NCBI GenBank assembly: GCA_963699105.1
Contig: CAVOTI010000003.1
Coordinates: forward strand, 1 to 64,000
Source: Bog-756 sp963699105
Lineage (GTDB): Bacteria > Actinomycetota > Acidimicrobiia > Acidimicrobiales > RAAP-2
Direction of reading: 5' to 3'
Length of the DNA: 64,000 nt
The notes below the pieces were generated by a model that saw nothing but the letters and a program-made list of their open reading frames with translations, was not told the DNA's origin and did not search any database. The position numbers and the translations under genes are program-made. Shown here piece after piece: positions 17,932-25,289 of the stretch (its first letter is position 1; each line of letters opens with the position of its first letter).

Positions 17932-19722
17932 GTGACTGATGTCTTGCCGGCCATCCCCAGTCTCGATCGCCCACAGCCCAGACACCGACACTCGGCCTCG
18001 AAGAGAACCGGAAGCGAGTGGCGCCAGTGGTGGTCCCAGGCGTCTCCTCGGACCCGCACCATCATTCAGGTCGGCCTACTGCTGCTGGCGGTAGGCATCG
18101 CCTACAACTACTCACTGACCACCCTGCTGCAGGGCGCAACTCAGGACACGCCCCTGGCCTACGTCAGCCTGGTCCCGGCCATCGCCCTCGCCCTGGCGGC
18201 CATACGAGCGCGGCCGATGAAGCCCGAGCCGGCCATCTACGACCGTCATGTCGACTACACGGTGGGGGTGCCGCTGATATCGGTGGCCATCGCCACCAAT
18301 CTGTTGCTCCCCTCCCGATGGTCGACCATGTTCTGGGTCTACCGGGTCGATCTGTTCACGCTGCCGTTCTTCGTGGCCGGAGCGGTCGCCATCATCTTCG
18401 GCGTGCGGGTCATGTGGCGCCAGAAGCTGGCCATCGCCTACCTGTTCCTCGCCTGGCCCTACCCCTATCAAACGGTGCTGCTCCGGGTGCTCGACGCCTT
18501 CACCGACGCCACCATCTTCAGCATCAACAAGGTCCTGACCGTGGTCCACGTGGCCACTCCCGTGTCCTCGTTGGACAACTCCTTGTACAGCGTGGTCCAC
18601 GACGGGCGGAGCTTTCCCCTGAGCATCGTCTCCGCCTGCTCGGGCGTGAACAGCGTGGTCGGCTTTCTGCTGGTCGCCTCGGCCTTCGCAGCCATCGTCC
18701 GGGGGCCACTGTTCCGCAAGGTGGCTTGGCTGGTGGGCGGAATGGTGTTGCTGTGGGCGATCAATCTCGGACGGATCACCTTCATCTTCTGGGCCGGCAG
18801 GACCTGGGGCGAGAACATCGCCATCAACATCCTCCATCCCTACGTGGGCATGTTCACCTTCAGCGCCGGCGTGGTGATCATGGTGCTCCTCATCGGGCCG
18901 TTGGGCATGCACATCGGGATCGGAGAGGCCCGGCCAGCACCGGCAGCGGCGGCGGGGCCCGGCCGGCCGACGGGCAATCTTGCCGTGCCCAAGTTCTACC
19001 TGTTGATGGTGGTAGCGCTGGTTGCCGCCCTGGTGCTCGGAGTGGCCAACCTCGGACTGCGGAACTACAACCTGGTGGCTACGGCATCAGGCGAGCCCCG
19101 TCTGACCGCCTTCGTCAACAGTCCGGTGGTGCCCGCCGGCTGGACCGTCGAGCTCACCAACACCTTCGATTGGGCCAAGCCACTGTTCGGGTACACATCG
19201 GTGTGGAACCGCTACATCATGTACCCGTCCCAGGGCGGTGACCTCCACGCCAACCTGCCGGTGGTGGCCGATGTGATCAACACCCCGGACCTCAGCACGT
19301 TCTCGGCTTACGGAATCGAGCAGTGCTACCAGTTCCACGGCTACGCCCTGACCGATGTGGCCAAAGTGGGCCTCCCGGGGGGCATAACCGGCCAGTCGAT
19401 GTCCTACACCTCCCAACAGTACGGCAGCTGGTCGATCGTCTACTGGATCGTGCCGGTGAAGATGGGGACCGGCACCAACTATGAGCGTGTGGTCCTCTAT
19501 GTGCAGAACTCGGGGGCCGGCGCCATCGTGAAGGGCCTCACCAGCGCCTCGGGCATCCAGAACCTGTCCGGCTCGATTTCATCCTCCGACAAGGCCGACG
19601 TGGCGCTGAAGAACAATCAGACGTTTCTGGTGGCGTTCGCCCGTGAGCTGATCGAGACCCAGGCGGCCAAAGCCAGGACCGGCACCGGCGTCCCGGGAAC
19701 GCTGACTGCCGCCTCGACCTAG
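17932..19722 (+). CDS. Exosortase/archaeosortase family protein fused to an EpsI-like domain (copy 1)
   Basis: 596 residues. Residues ~45-330 are a multi-pass membrane domain with the exosortase catalytic set: Cys236 in SACSGVNS, Arg281 in NLGRITF and His302 in ILHPYVG. In exosortases the cysteine is thought to cut the sorting signal just outside the membrane. After a linker and one more helix (residues ~350-385), the C-terminal ~200 residues (NTFDWAKPLFGYTS, YGIEQCYQFHGYALTDV, SYTSQQYGSWSIVYW) resemble the EpsI/DUF3485 domain. The GTG start is preceded by AAAGGAG. The gene follows a protein with a PEP-like tail, its probable substrate. A paralogue lies at 55191. Confidence 0.85.
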   Translation: MTDVLPAIPSLDRPQPRHRHSASKRTGSEWRQWWSQASPRTRTIIQVGLLLLAVGIAYNYSLTTLLQGATQDTPLAYVSLVPAIALALAAIRARPMKPEPAIYDRHVDYTVGVPLISVAIATNLLLPSRWSTMFWVYRVDLFTLPFFVAGAVAIIFGVRVMWRQKLAIAYLFLAWPYPYQTVLLRVLDAFTDATIFSINKVLTVVHVATPVSSLDNSLYSVVHDGRSFPLSIVSACSGVNSVVGFLLVASAFAAIVRGPLFRKVAWLVGGMVLLWAINLGRITFIFWAGRTWGENIAINILHPYVGMFTFSAGVVIMVLLIGPLGMHIGIGEARPAPAAAAGPGRPTGNLAVPKFYLLMVVALVAALVLGVANLGLRNYNLVATASGEPRLTAFVNSPVVPAGWTVELTNTFDWAKPLFGYTSVWNRYIMYPSQGGDLHANLPVVADVINTPDLSTFSAYGIEQCYQFHGYALTDVAKVGLPGGITGQSMSYTSQQYGSWSIVYWIVPVKMGTGTNYERVVLYVQNSGAGAIVKGLTSASGIQNLSGSISSSDKADVALKNNQTFLVAFARELIETQAAKARTGTGVPGTLTAAST

Positions 19723-19755
19723 GCCACCGCGGGAGGCGGGCGCACCCTCTCGGGT

Positions 19756-20118
19756 TCAGCCGGCTCCCAGGTCCTGAGCCCCACCGTTGGAGCGCTGTCT
19801 GGCCGACAGAGCCCGGAGGGCGTCCTGCAGTTCGTCGAAATAGTTGTAGTCCCGTTTGGTGACACGGGGGGGCGCCCCCAAGCAGGCCGCGGGGAGACCC
19901 GATCCGTCCGGGGAGGTGCTGGAGCGGCCCATCCCGGCGTTGATCATTCGGACGACGCCGATCAGCTGGGTCTGCCTGGTCCTGTACGCCGCCAGCTGGT
20001 GATCGAGACGGGCCATACAGGCCAAGAGCTGGCGTCCCGCCTCGTCGGACCCGGGCGGACTCATGAGGGTCAGGCGGTCCTCGACGTCGGTCCTGTAGTC
20101 AGCGAGATCGATGCCCAT
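19756..20118 (-). CDS. Small cytoplasmic protein with C-terminal TKRDYNYFDEL motif
   Basis: 120 residues, no signal or membrane segment. The N-terminal half is helical and charged (YRTDVEDRLTLM, QLLACMARLDHQLAAYRTRQTQL). After a Gly/Ser/Pro linker the protein has TKRDYNYFDELQDALRAL. Nearly the same motif, TKRNYDYFEELNARI, occurs in the protein encoded at 52687. Both genes run convergently toward the exosortase cluster of their own locus. This points to a shared partner, but no known family is recognised. Confidence 0.65.
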   Translation of the reverse strand: MGIDLADYRTDVEDRLTLMSPPGSDEAGRQLLACMARLDHQLAAYRTRQTQLIGVVRMINAGMGRSSTSPDGSGLPAACLGAPPRVTKRDYNYFDELQDALRALSARQRSNGGAQDLGAG

Positions 20119-20492
20119 GGTCTTCCGGTCCGCCCAATTGAGGATTTATCCACTAGGGATACTAGATTACGACGCAGCCTCCTGGCCGTTTTCCCACGCT
20201 GCGTGTCGAACCCAACCATTTTCCAGACACTACGTGGTCACCCTCTTGACACGGTCCACCAGCCGAATCTAGCTTTGCCCCAGTAAATTAGTAGGTTTTA
20301 TCGTGTATGGGGTGGGGCCTCCAGACGGACGGAAGTCCTAGAGCCGATCAAGGAGCCTCTGTTGCGCTCGTTTCATCGTTATCCAAAGCGTCCCCCCGGC
20401 GCCCAATTGATCGAGGGCCGACCGACCACGGCACCGGCGGTCTGTCCTGATGCGTACCTTCGACCTGGCGACCCCGCGGCCGCTGGAACGGG
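20119..20492. other. Intergenic region between the small protein and the Pst operon, possible promoter at 20246-20275
   Basis: 374 bases, AT-richer than its surroundings, with no supported gene. TTGACA at 20246 and TAGCTT at 20270, 18 bases apart, could start transcription of the operon that begins at 20493. No PHO-box-like array was found here. Confidence 0.35.
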
Positions 20493-21320
20493 ATGAAAAG
20501 GGCACGTGTCCCTCACTCCCTGACCGGACCCAATGGGGCTTCTCATACGCCCATCGGGTCGGATCGGCGCGGACGCGCCGAGCGGAATCCGCCCGAGTAC
20601 GAATCGCCCCTCCGGCCGACGCCCGGCCTGGCCGTGCTGGTGCTCTCGGGTGTGGCCCTGGCCGTGCTGGTGGTGGCCCAGTCCGTGGCCGGCGCCGCCG
20701 TCACGGCAGGAACGGCGATCATCACCCAGCCCGGGCAGACCAAGCCGTTGGACTCGGGAGGGTCGGCGACCGAATACGGGGTCGAACTACCCGGTGGAGC
20801 CAAGTGCCCCGGCGACACCGCCCACGACGGTTACCGGGTCTACAGCTACCTGATACCCAAAGGCGTGTCGCTGCCCAGCCTGACCGTCCGGGGGGAAACC
20901 CCTTTCCGGGGCCAGGCGGGACATCCCTACTTCGGCTTCATCGCCTTCGGGGCTGAATACGAGGCCATCAACACCGACGACAACACCGGCGAGATCGCCA
21001 CGCTTCCCTGGGAGTTCACGTGGTCTCGTCTGACCCCGGCCGATCTCTTTCCCAAGGGGGAGAAATCAGCCGTCTGGAACGGGGGCATCGCCTGTGCCAC
21101 CGCCGACGGAGTGGTCACCGACTACTGGAACACCGAGATCGAGTTCACCGTCAGTTCGTCCGACTCCGGCGGGTTCACCTGGAGGGTCCTCGACCCCCAA
21201 CCGTCATCCGTCAACTGGGGTGTGCGGATCAGCATCGCCCTGATCGTGCTGGGGGTGGCCTTCGCGGTGATCGCCCTCCTCTTCGGTCTCCGGCAGAGGA
21301 GGGCACAAGATGCCCACTGA
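20493..21320 (+). CDS. Divergent member of the paralogous surface-protein family, membrane-anchored
   Basis: 275 residues. A long basic N-terminus precedes a signal/anchor helix (LAVLVLSGVALAVLVVAQSVA, residues ~45-65). The extracellular domain keeps the family skeleton: CPGDTAHDGYRVYSYLIPKG, LPWEFTWSRLTPADLF, VWNGGIACATADGVVTDYW, NTEIEFTVSSSDSGGFTW. The C-terminus is a hydrophobic helix (WGVRISIALIVLGVAFAVIA) and RQRRAQDAH with no LPxTG or PEP motif, so it is probably held by its own helix. It is the first gene of the pst run, ending 30 bases before pstC. Confidence 0.7.
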   Translation: MKRARVPHSLTGPNGASHTPIGSDRRGRAERNPPEYESPLRPTPGLAVLVLSGVALAVLVVAQSVAGAAVTAGTAIITQPGQTKPLDSGGSATEYGVELPGGAKCPGDTAHDGYRVYSYLIPKGVSLPSLTVRGETPFRGQAGHPYFGFIAFGAEYEAINTDDNTGEIATLPWEFTWSRLTPADLFPKGEKSAVWNGGIACATADGVVTDYWNTEIEFTVSSSDSGGFTWRVLDPQPSSVNWGVRISIALIVLGVAFAVIALLFGLRQRRAQDAH

Positions 21321-21350
21321 TCGGGCCATCAGGTCCAACGAGGGCCGGCC

Positions 21351-22376
21351 ATGGTGACGACATCGGTAGCCCAACATCCTTCGCAGGACGGCGGGGCCAT
21401 CCAGACCAAGCGCCAGATCCGCAGCACCCCGGGCCGGGCCGACCGGGCCTTCCTCGGGCTGACCAGGTTGGGGGCGCTGGTGGTGCTGGCCGTCATCGCC
21501 GCCATCGGCCTGTTCCTGTCCATCCGGGCCTTCGCCGCCATCCGGGTGGCCAAGTTCTCCTTCCTGACCACCCAGGAGTGGGAACCGGACGTCCACCACT
21601 TCGGGGTGGCCGGCATCCTGACCGACACCGTCCTCATCGCCGTGGTAGCGGTGGTGATCGCCGTGCCCATCGCCCTCGGTCTCTCCCTGTTCATCTCGGA
21701 GATCGCCCCCCAGCGGATCAAGAGGACGCTGGTCTCGCTGGTCGACCTGATGGCCGCCGTCCCGAGCGTGGTCTACGGCCTCTGGGCCTGGCTCTTCTTG
21801 GAGGGGCGCACCATCGGACTGTCCCGGTGGATCTCGACCTGGTTCGGCTGGATCCCCATCTTCAAGGTCAACGGGGCCAATCCGACCAACCCGCAGGCGT
21901 CGGCCAGCGTGTACAGCGCCTCCACCTTCATCGTCGGGATCGCCGTCTCCTTGATGGTCATCCCCATCCTGTGCTCGGTGATGCGCGAGGCGTTCTCGCA
22001 GGCTCCCCTGGGCGAGCGGGAGGGCGCCTATGCCCTGGGCGCCACCCGGTGGGGGATGATCCGCACGGTGGTCCTGCCCTTCGGCAAGGGCGGGATCATC
22101 GGCGGGACCATGTTGGGACTGGGCCGGGCCCTCGGCGAGACCATCGTGGTCATCCTGATCATCTCGCCGGTCTTCACCATCAACAGCCATGTCCTGCAGG
22201 CCGGCGGGAACTCGGTGTCGGCCCTGATCGCCAACCTGGCCAGCGAGTCGTCGCCCTTCGGCACCTCGGCCCTCATGGCCGCCGGTCTTTCGCTCTTCCT
22301 CCTGACCCTGATGGTCAACTTCTCCGCTTCGGCGGTGGTGGCCCGGTCCCGTTCCGGCGCAGAGAGCGATCTGTAA
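21351..22376 (+). CDS. pstC: Phosphate-type ABC transporter permease PstC (copy 1)
   Basis: 341 residues with six hydrophobic segments. Family marks include VDLMAAVPSVVYGLWAWLFL and the EAA-type cytoplasmic loop EGAYALGATRWGMIRTVVLP followed by GLGRALGETIVVILI. PstC pairs with PstA to form the membrane channel for phosphate import. The insert between helices 3 and 4 (FGWIPIFKVNGANPTNP) is usual in actinobacterial PstC. pstA starts one base after its stop. The substrate need not be phosphate if the unusual binding proteins of this locus feed it. Confidence 0.93.
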   Translation: MVTTSVAQHPSQDGGAIQTKRQIRSTPGRADRAFLGLTRLGALVVLAVIAAIGLFLSIRAFAAIRVAKFSFLTTQEWEPDVHHFGVAGILTDTVLIAVVAVVIAVPIALGLSLFISEIAPQRIKRTLVSLVDLMAAVPSVVYGLWAWLFLEGRTIGLSRWISTWFGWIPIFKVNGANPTNPQASASVYSASTFIVGIAVSLMVIPILCSVMREAFSQAPLGEREGAYALGATRWGMIRTVVLPFGKGGIIGGTMLGLGRALGETIVVILIISPVFTINSHVLQAGGNSVSALIANLASESSPFGTSALMAAGLSLFLLTLMVNFSASAVVARSRSGAESDL

Positions 22377-22377
22377 G

Positions 22378-23616
22378 ATGACCCTCCTCGACGAGCCGCA
22401 GACGACGCCCCAGAACCTCCACGTCGTCCCGCCGACGCCCCAGCGCCGGCGCAAGCTCGGCGGCGTCCGCCCGGGATTCCTGTTCAACCTGCTGGGGGCA
22501 GGTCTGGCCGGAGTCAGCGCCTCGCTCCTGTTGAAGCAGCTGGCGGCGGTGACGGCGCCGCTGGCTCTGGTCCTGGTGGCCTATGTGTCGTTCCTGGTGG
22601 CCTACGGGGTACTGGTGTCGTTGACCGACGACGGGCCGGCGGTGCGCGATGCGGTGATGACCGTCCTGATGGCCTCGACGGCGGTGCTGGCCTTCGGGGC
22701 CCTGGGCCTGGTGGTCTTCTACACCCTGGGACGGGGGTGGGCGGCCCTGGTGCACTCGAACTTCTACACCGAGGACATGTCGACCGCCGGTCCCCTCGCC
22801 CCCCTCAGCAAGGGCGGCATGGCCCATGCCCTGGTGGGAACCATGTGGATGGTGGGGATCGCCGTCGTCCTCACCGTGCCGCTCGGGCTGGTGGCCGCCG
22901 TCTACCTGGACATGACCCGGAGCCGGCCGGCCCGCCTGTTCCGCACCATGGTGGAGGCCATGACCGCCCTGCCCAGCATTCTGGCCGGTCTGTTCATCTA
23001 CGCCCTGTGGATCCTGACCCTGGGCAACGGCCGCTCGGGTCTGGCCGCCGGCCTGGCCCTCAGCGTGATGATGCTCCCCTACATCATCAGGGCGGCCGAC
23101 CTGGCCCTCCGGCTGGTGCCGGCCAACCTGCGGGAGGCATCGGCGGCCCTGGGCGCCCCCAGCTGGCGGGGCGAGTGGCAGGTGGTGCTGCCCACCGCCC
23201 GCTCGGGCCTGGCCACGGCGGTGATCCTGGGCATCGCCCGGGCCATCGGCGAGGCTTCCCCGGTCCTGCTGACCGCCGGGTTCACCAGCTACATGAACGC
23301 CGATCCGCTGCACGGGGCCATGGTGTCCCTGCCGCTGGAGACCCTCAAACTGGTGCAGGCCGACGTGCCCGCCTACACCACCAGGGCCTTCGGATGCGCC
23401 TCGTTCCTGCTGGTGGTGATCGTGGTGCTGTTCCTGATCGCCCGGAAGATCGGCGGTTGGGGGCCGGGCCACCTGACGCCCCGGGGCCAGCGCCGGGTGG
23501 CCCAGGCATCGAAGCGCGACGTTCAGCGGTTCGCCCAGCGGCACCAGGTCGTCCCGGGCCCGGCACCGGTGCCGGCACCCGGGGCCGGCACCTACGTGGC
23601 GGAGCGCGGCACGTGA
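22378..23616 (+). CDS. pstA: Phosphate-type ABC transporter permease PstA (copy 1)
   Basis: 412 residues, longer than the usual ~280-300 because of a proline/arginine-rich N-terminus with two extra hydrophobic segments and a C-terminal polar tail (residues ~360-412). The core has VEAMTALPSILAGLFIYALW, the EAA loop REASAALGAPSWRGEWQVVLPTARSG (two pieces of one loop) and GIARAIGEASPVLLTAGF, typical of PstA. It forms the channel with PstC. Its TGA overlaps the GTG start of the next gene (GTGA), so the two are translationally coupled. Confidence 0.92.
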   Translation: MTLLDEPQTTPQNLHVVPPTPQRRRKLGGVRPGFLFNLLGAGLAGVSASLLLKQLAAVTAPLALVLVAYVSFLVAYGVLVSLTDDGPAVRDAVMTVLMASTAVLAFGALGLVVFYTLGRGWAALVHSNFYTEDMSTAGPLAPLSKGGMAHALVGTMWMVGIAVVLTVPLGLVAAVYLDMTRSRPARLFRTMVEAMTALPSILAGLFIYALWILTLGNGRSGLAAGLALSVMMLPYIIRAADLALRLVPANLREASAALGAPSWRGEWQVVLPTARSGLATAVILGIARAIGEASPVLLTAGFTSYMNADPLHGAMVSLPLETLKLVQADVPAYTTRAFGCASFLLVVIVVLFLIARKIGGWGPGHLTPRGQRRVAQASKRDVQRFAQRHQVVPGPAPVPAPGAGTYVAERGT

Positions 23617-25289
23617 GGCCGACCGTCAACAGCCGGTGGGCCCGGGCCCGGGTCGGTCTCGTGGCCGTCCTCGTCGGAGGGCTGGTCAGCCTGTTGCTGG
23701 CCGCCTCGCCGGCCGGGGCCACCAGCTACGTGCCGGTGTCCGGCGAGGGCTCCTCGTGGTCGGCCAACGCCCTCAACCAGTGGATCGCCAACGTGCAGCA
23801 GGACGGCATGCGCATCAACTTCACGGCCAACGGCTCGACCACCGGTCGCGAGGACTGGATTAACGGCCTCACCGACTTCGCCGCCTCGGACATCCCGTTC
23901 CAGACCGACCCGACCGACGGGTCGGCCCCGGAGAACCCGCCGGCCGGCAGCTACGCCTACATGCCCATCACCGCCGGGGGGACGGTGTTCATGTACAACC
24001 TCACCATCGACGGGCAGCAGGTCACCAACCTGCGCCTGTCGGGCGAGAACATCGCCAAGATCTTCACCGGCGTCATCACCAACTGGGACGATCCGGCCCT
24101 GGCCGCCGACAACCCCGGGCTCAAGCTGCCCAACCAGACCATCGTGCCGGTGGTGCGCTCGGACGGGGCCGGCTCCAGCTACTTCCTGTCGCAGTGGATG
24201 ATCAGCCAGTACCCGTCGCTGTGGAGCTCGTACTGCTCCAAGACGGGTCGGGCCCCGGCCTGCGGGCCGACATCGTTCTGGCCGACGGTCTCGGGTTCGT
24301 CGATGATCGCCCAGTCAGGCGACCTCGGGGTGTCGGGCTACGTGTCCCAGGGCTACGCCGACGGAGCCATCGGCTACGTCAATTACTCCTACGCGCTCGA
24401 GGACAAGTTCCCGGTGGCCCAGATGCTCAATGCCGCCGGCTACTACACCGAACCCACCGCCCAGAACGTGGCCGTCTCGCTCCTCCAGGACCAGGTCGAC
24501 ACCACCGACGTCAACAATCCCGCCCTCTATCTGACCCAGAACCTGTCGGGCGTCTACAACGACCCCGACCCGAGGACCTACCCGCTCTCGGAGTACGGCT
24601 ACCTGATCCTGCCGACCAAGGTCGAGGGGCAGTTCACCACGGCCAAGGGAGCCACCCTGGCGGCGTTCTCCTACTACGCCATGTGCCAGGGACAGCAGTA
24701 CGCGGCGCCGCTCGGTTACTCGCCGATGCCGGCCAACCTGGTGGAGGCGGCGTTCAACCAGGTGGGCAAGATCCCGGGGGGAACCGGATCGGCTCCGTCC
24801 ATCCAAGGCTGCAACAACCCGACGTTCTCGAACGGGACCGGCACCAACGTCAATCTGCTGGCCCAGACCGCTCCCTATCCCCCGGCCTGCGACAAGCAGG
24901 GGCCGACCCAGTGCATCAACGGCACGGGTGGCGCGGCCGTGTCCACCCCGATCAGCGCTGGGGCGCCGGAGGCCAAGAACCCCCAGGCGGCAGCGGCGGC
25001 CACGGCGGCCAGCGCGGCGGCCGGGGCATCCACCGCGGCTACCACGCCGGGCCAGGCCGGATCATCGTCGGCGACCTCGTTCTGCCATTCGGCTCCCACC
25101 GGTTGCGCAACCGCGGGCGGACAGGTCCGGAACGACTTCGATCCGAGCGCGGCGACCCTGACCCTGCCGGCCTCGGCCGGTTGGTCGACGACCCAGACCC
25201 TGATGGTGCTGATCATCCTGGTGGTGCTGGCCGTGATCCTCATCCCGGGCCTGTTGTCGCGCCGGGCCAAGAAGCGGAAGTCGCAATGA
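23613..25289 (+). CDS. pstS: PstS-type binding protein with C-terminal membrane anchor (copy 1)
   Basis: 558 residues from GTG 23613. A signal peptide ends near ASPAGATSY. The PstS fold signatures are GEGSSWSANALNQW (phosphate loop 1), DFAASDIPFQ (with the Asp), IFTGVITNWDDPAL, and VVRSDGAGSSYFLSQWM, where the phosphate-contacting Arg is kept. After residue ~400 an Ala/Ser/Thr linker leads to a hydrophobic helix (LMVLIILVVLAVILIPGLL) and RRAKKRKSQ, so it is tethered by a helix instead of a lipobox. The usual PstS length is about 350-370, and the extra length is this stalk. Its stop overlaps the next ATG (ATGA). Confidence 0.88.
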   Translation: MRPTVNSRWARARVGLVAVLVGGLVSLLLAASPAGATSYVPVSGEGSSWSANALNQWIANVQQDGMRINFTANGSTTGREDWINGLTDFAASDIPFQTDPTDGSAPENPPAGSYAYMPITAGGTVFMYNLTIDGQQVTNLRLSGENIAKIFTGVITNWDDPALAADNPGLKLPNQTIVPVVRSDGAGSSYFLSQWMISQYPSLWSSYCSKTGRAPACGPTSFWPTVSGSSMIAQSGDLGVSGYVSQGYADGAIGYVNYSYALEDKFPVAQMLNAAGYYTEPTAQNVAVSLLQDQVDTTDVNNPALYLTQNLSGVYNDPDPRTYPLSEYGYLILPTKVEGQFTTAKGATLAAFSYYAMCQGQQYAAPLGYSPMPANLVEAAFNQVGKIPGGTGSAPSIQGCNNPTFSNGTGTNVNLLAQTAPYPPACDKQGPTQCINGTGGAAVSTPISAGAPEAKNPQAAAAATAASAAAGASTAATTPGQAGSSSATSFCHSAPTGCATAGGQVRNDFDPSAATLTLPASAGWSTTQTLMVLIILVVLAVILIPGLLSRRAKKRKSQ

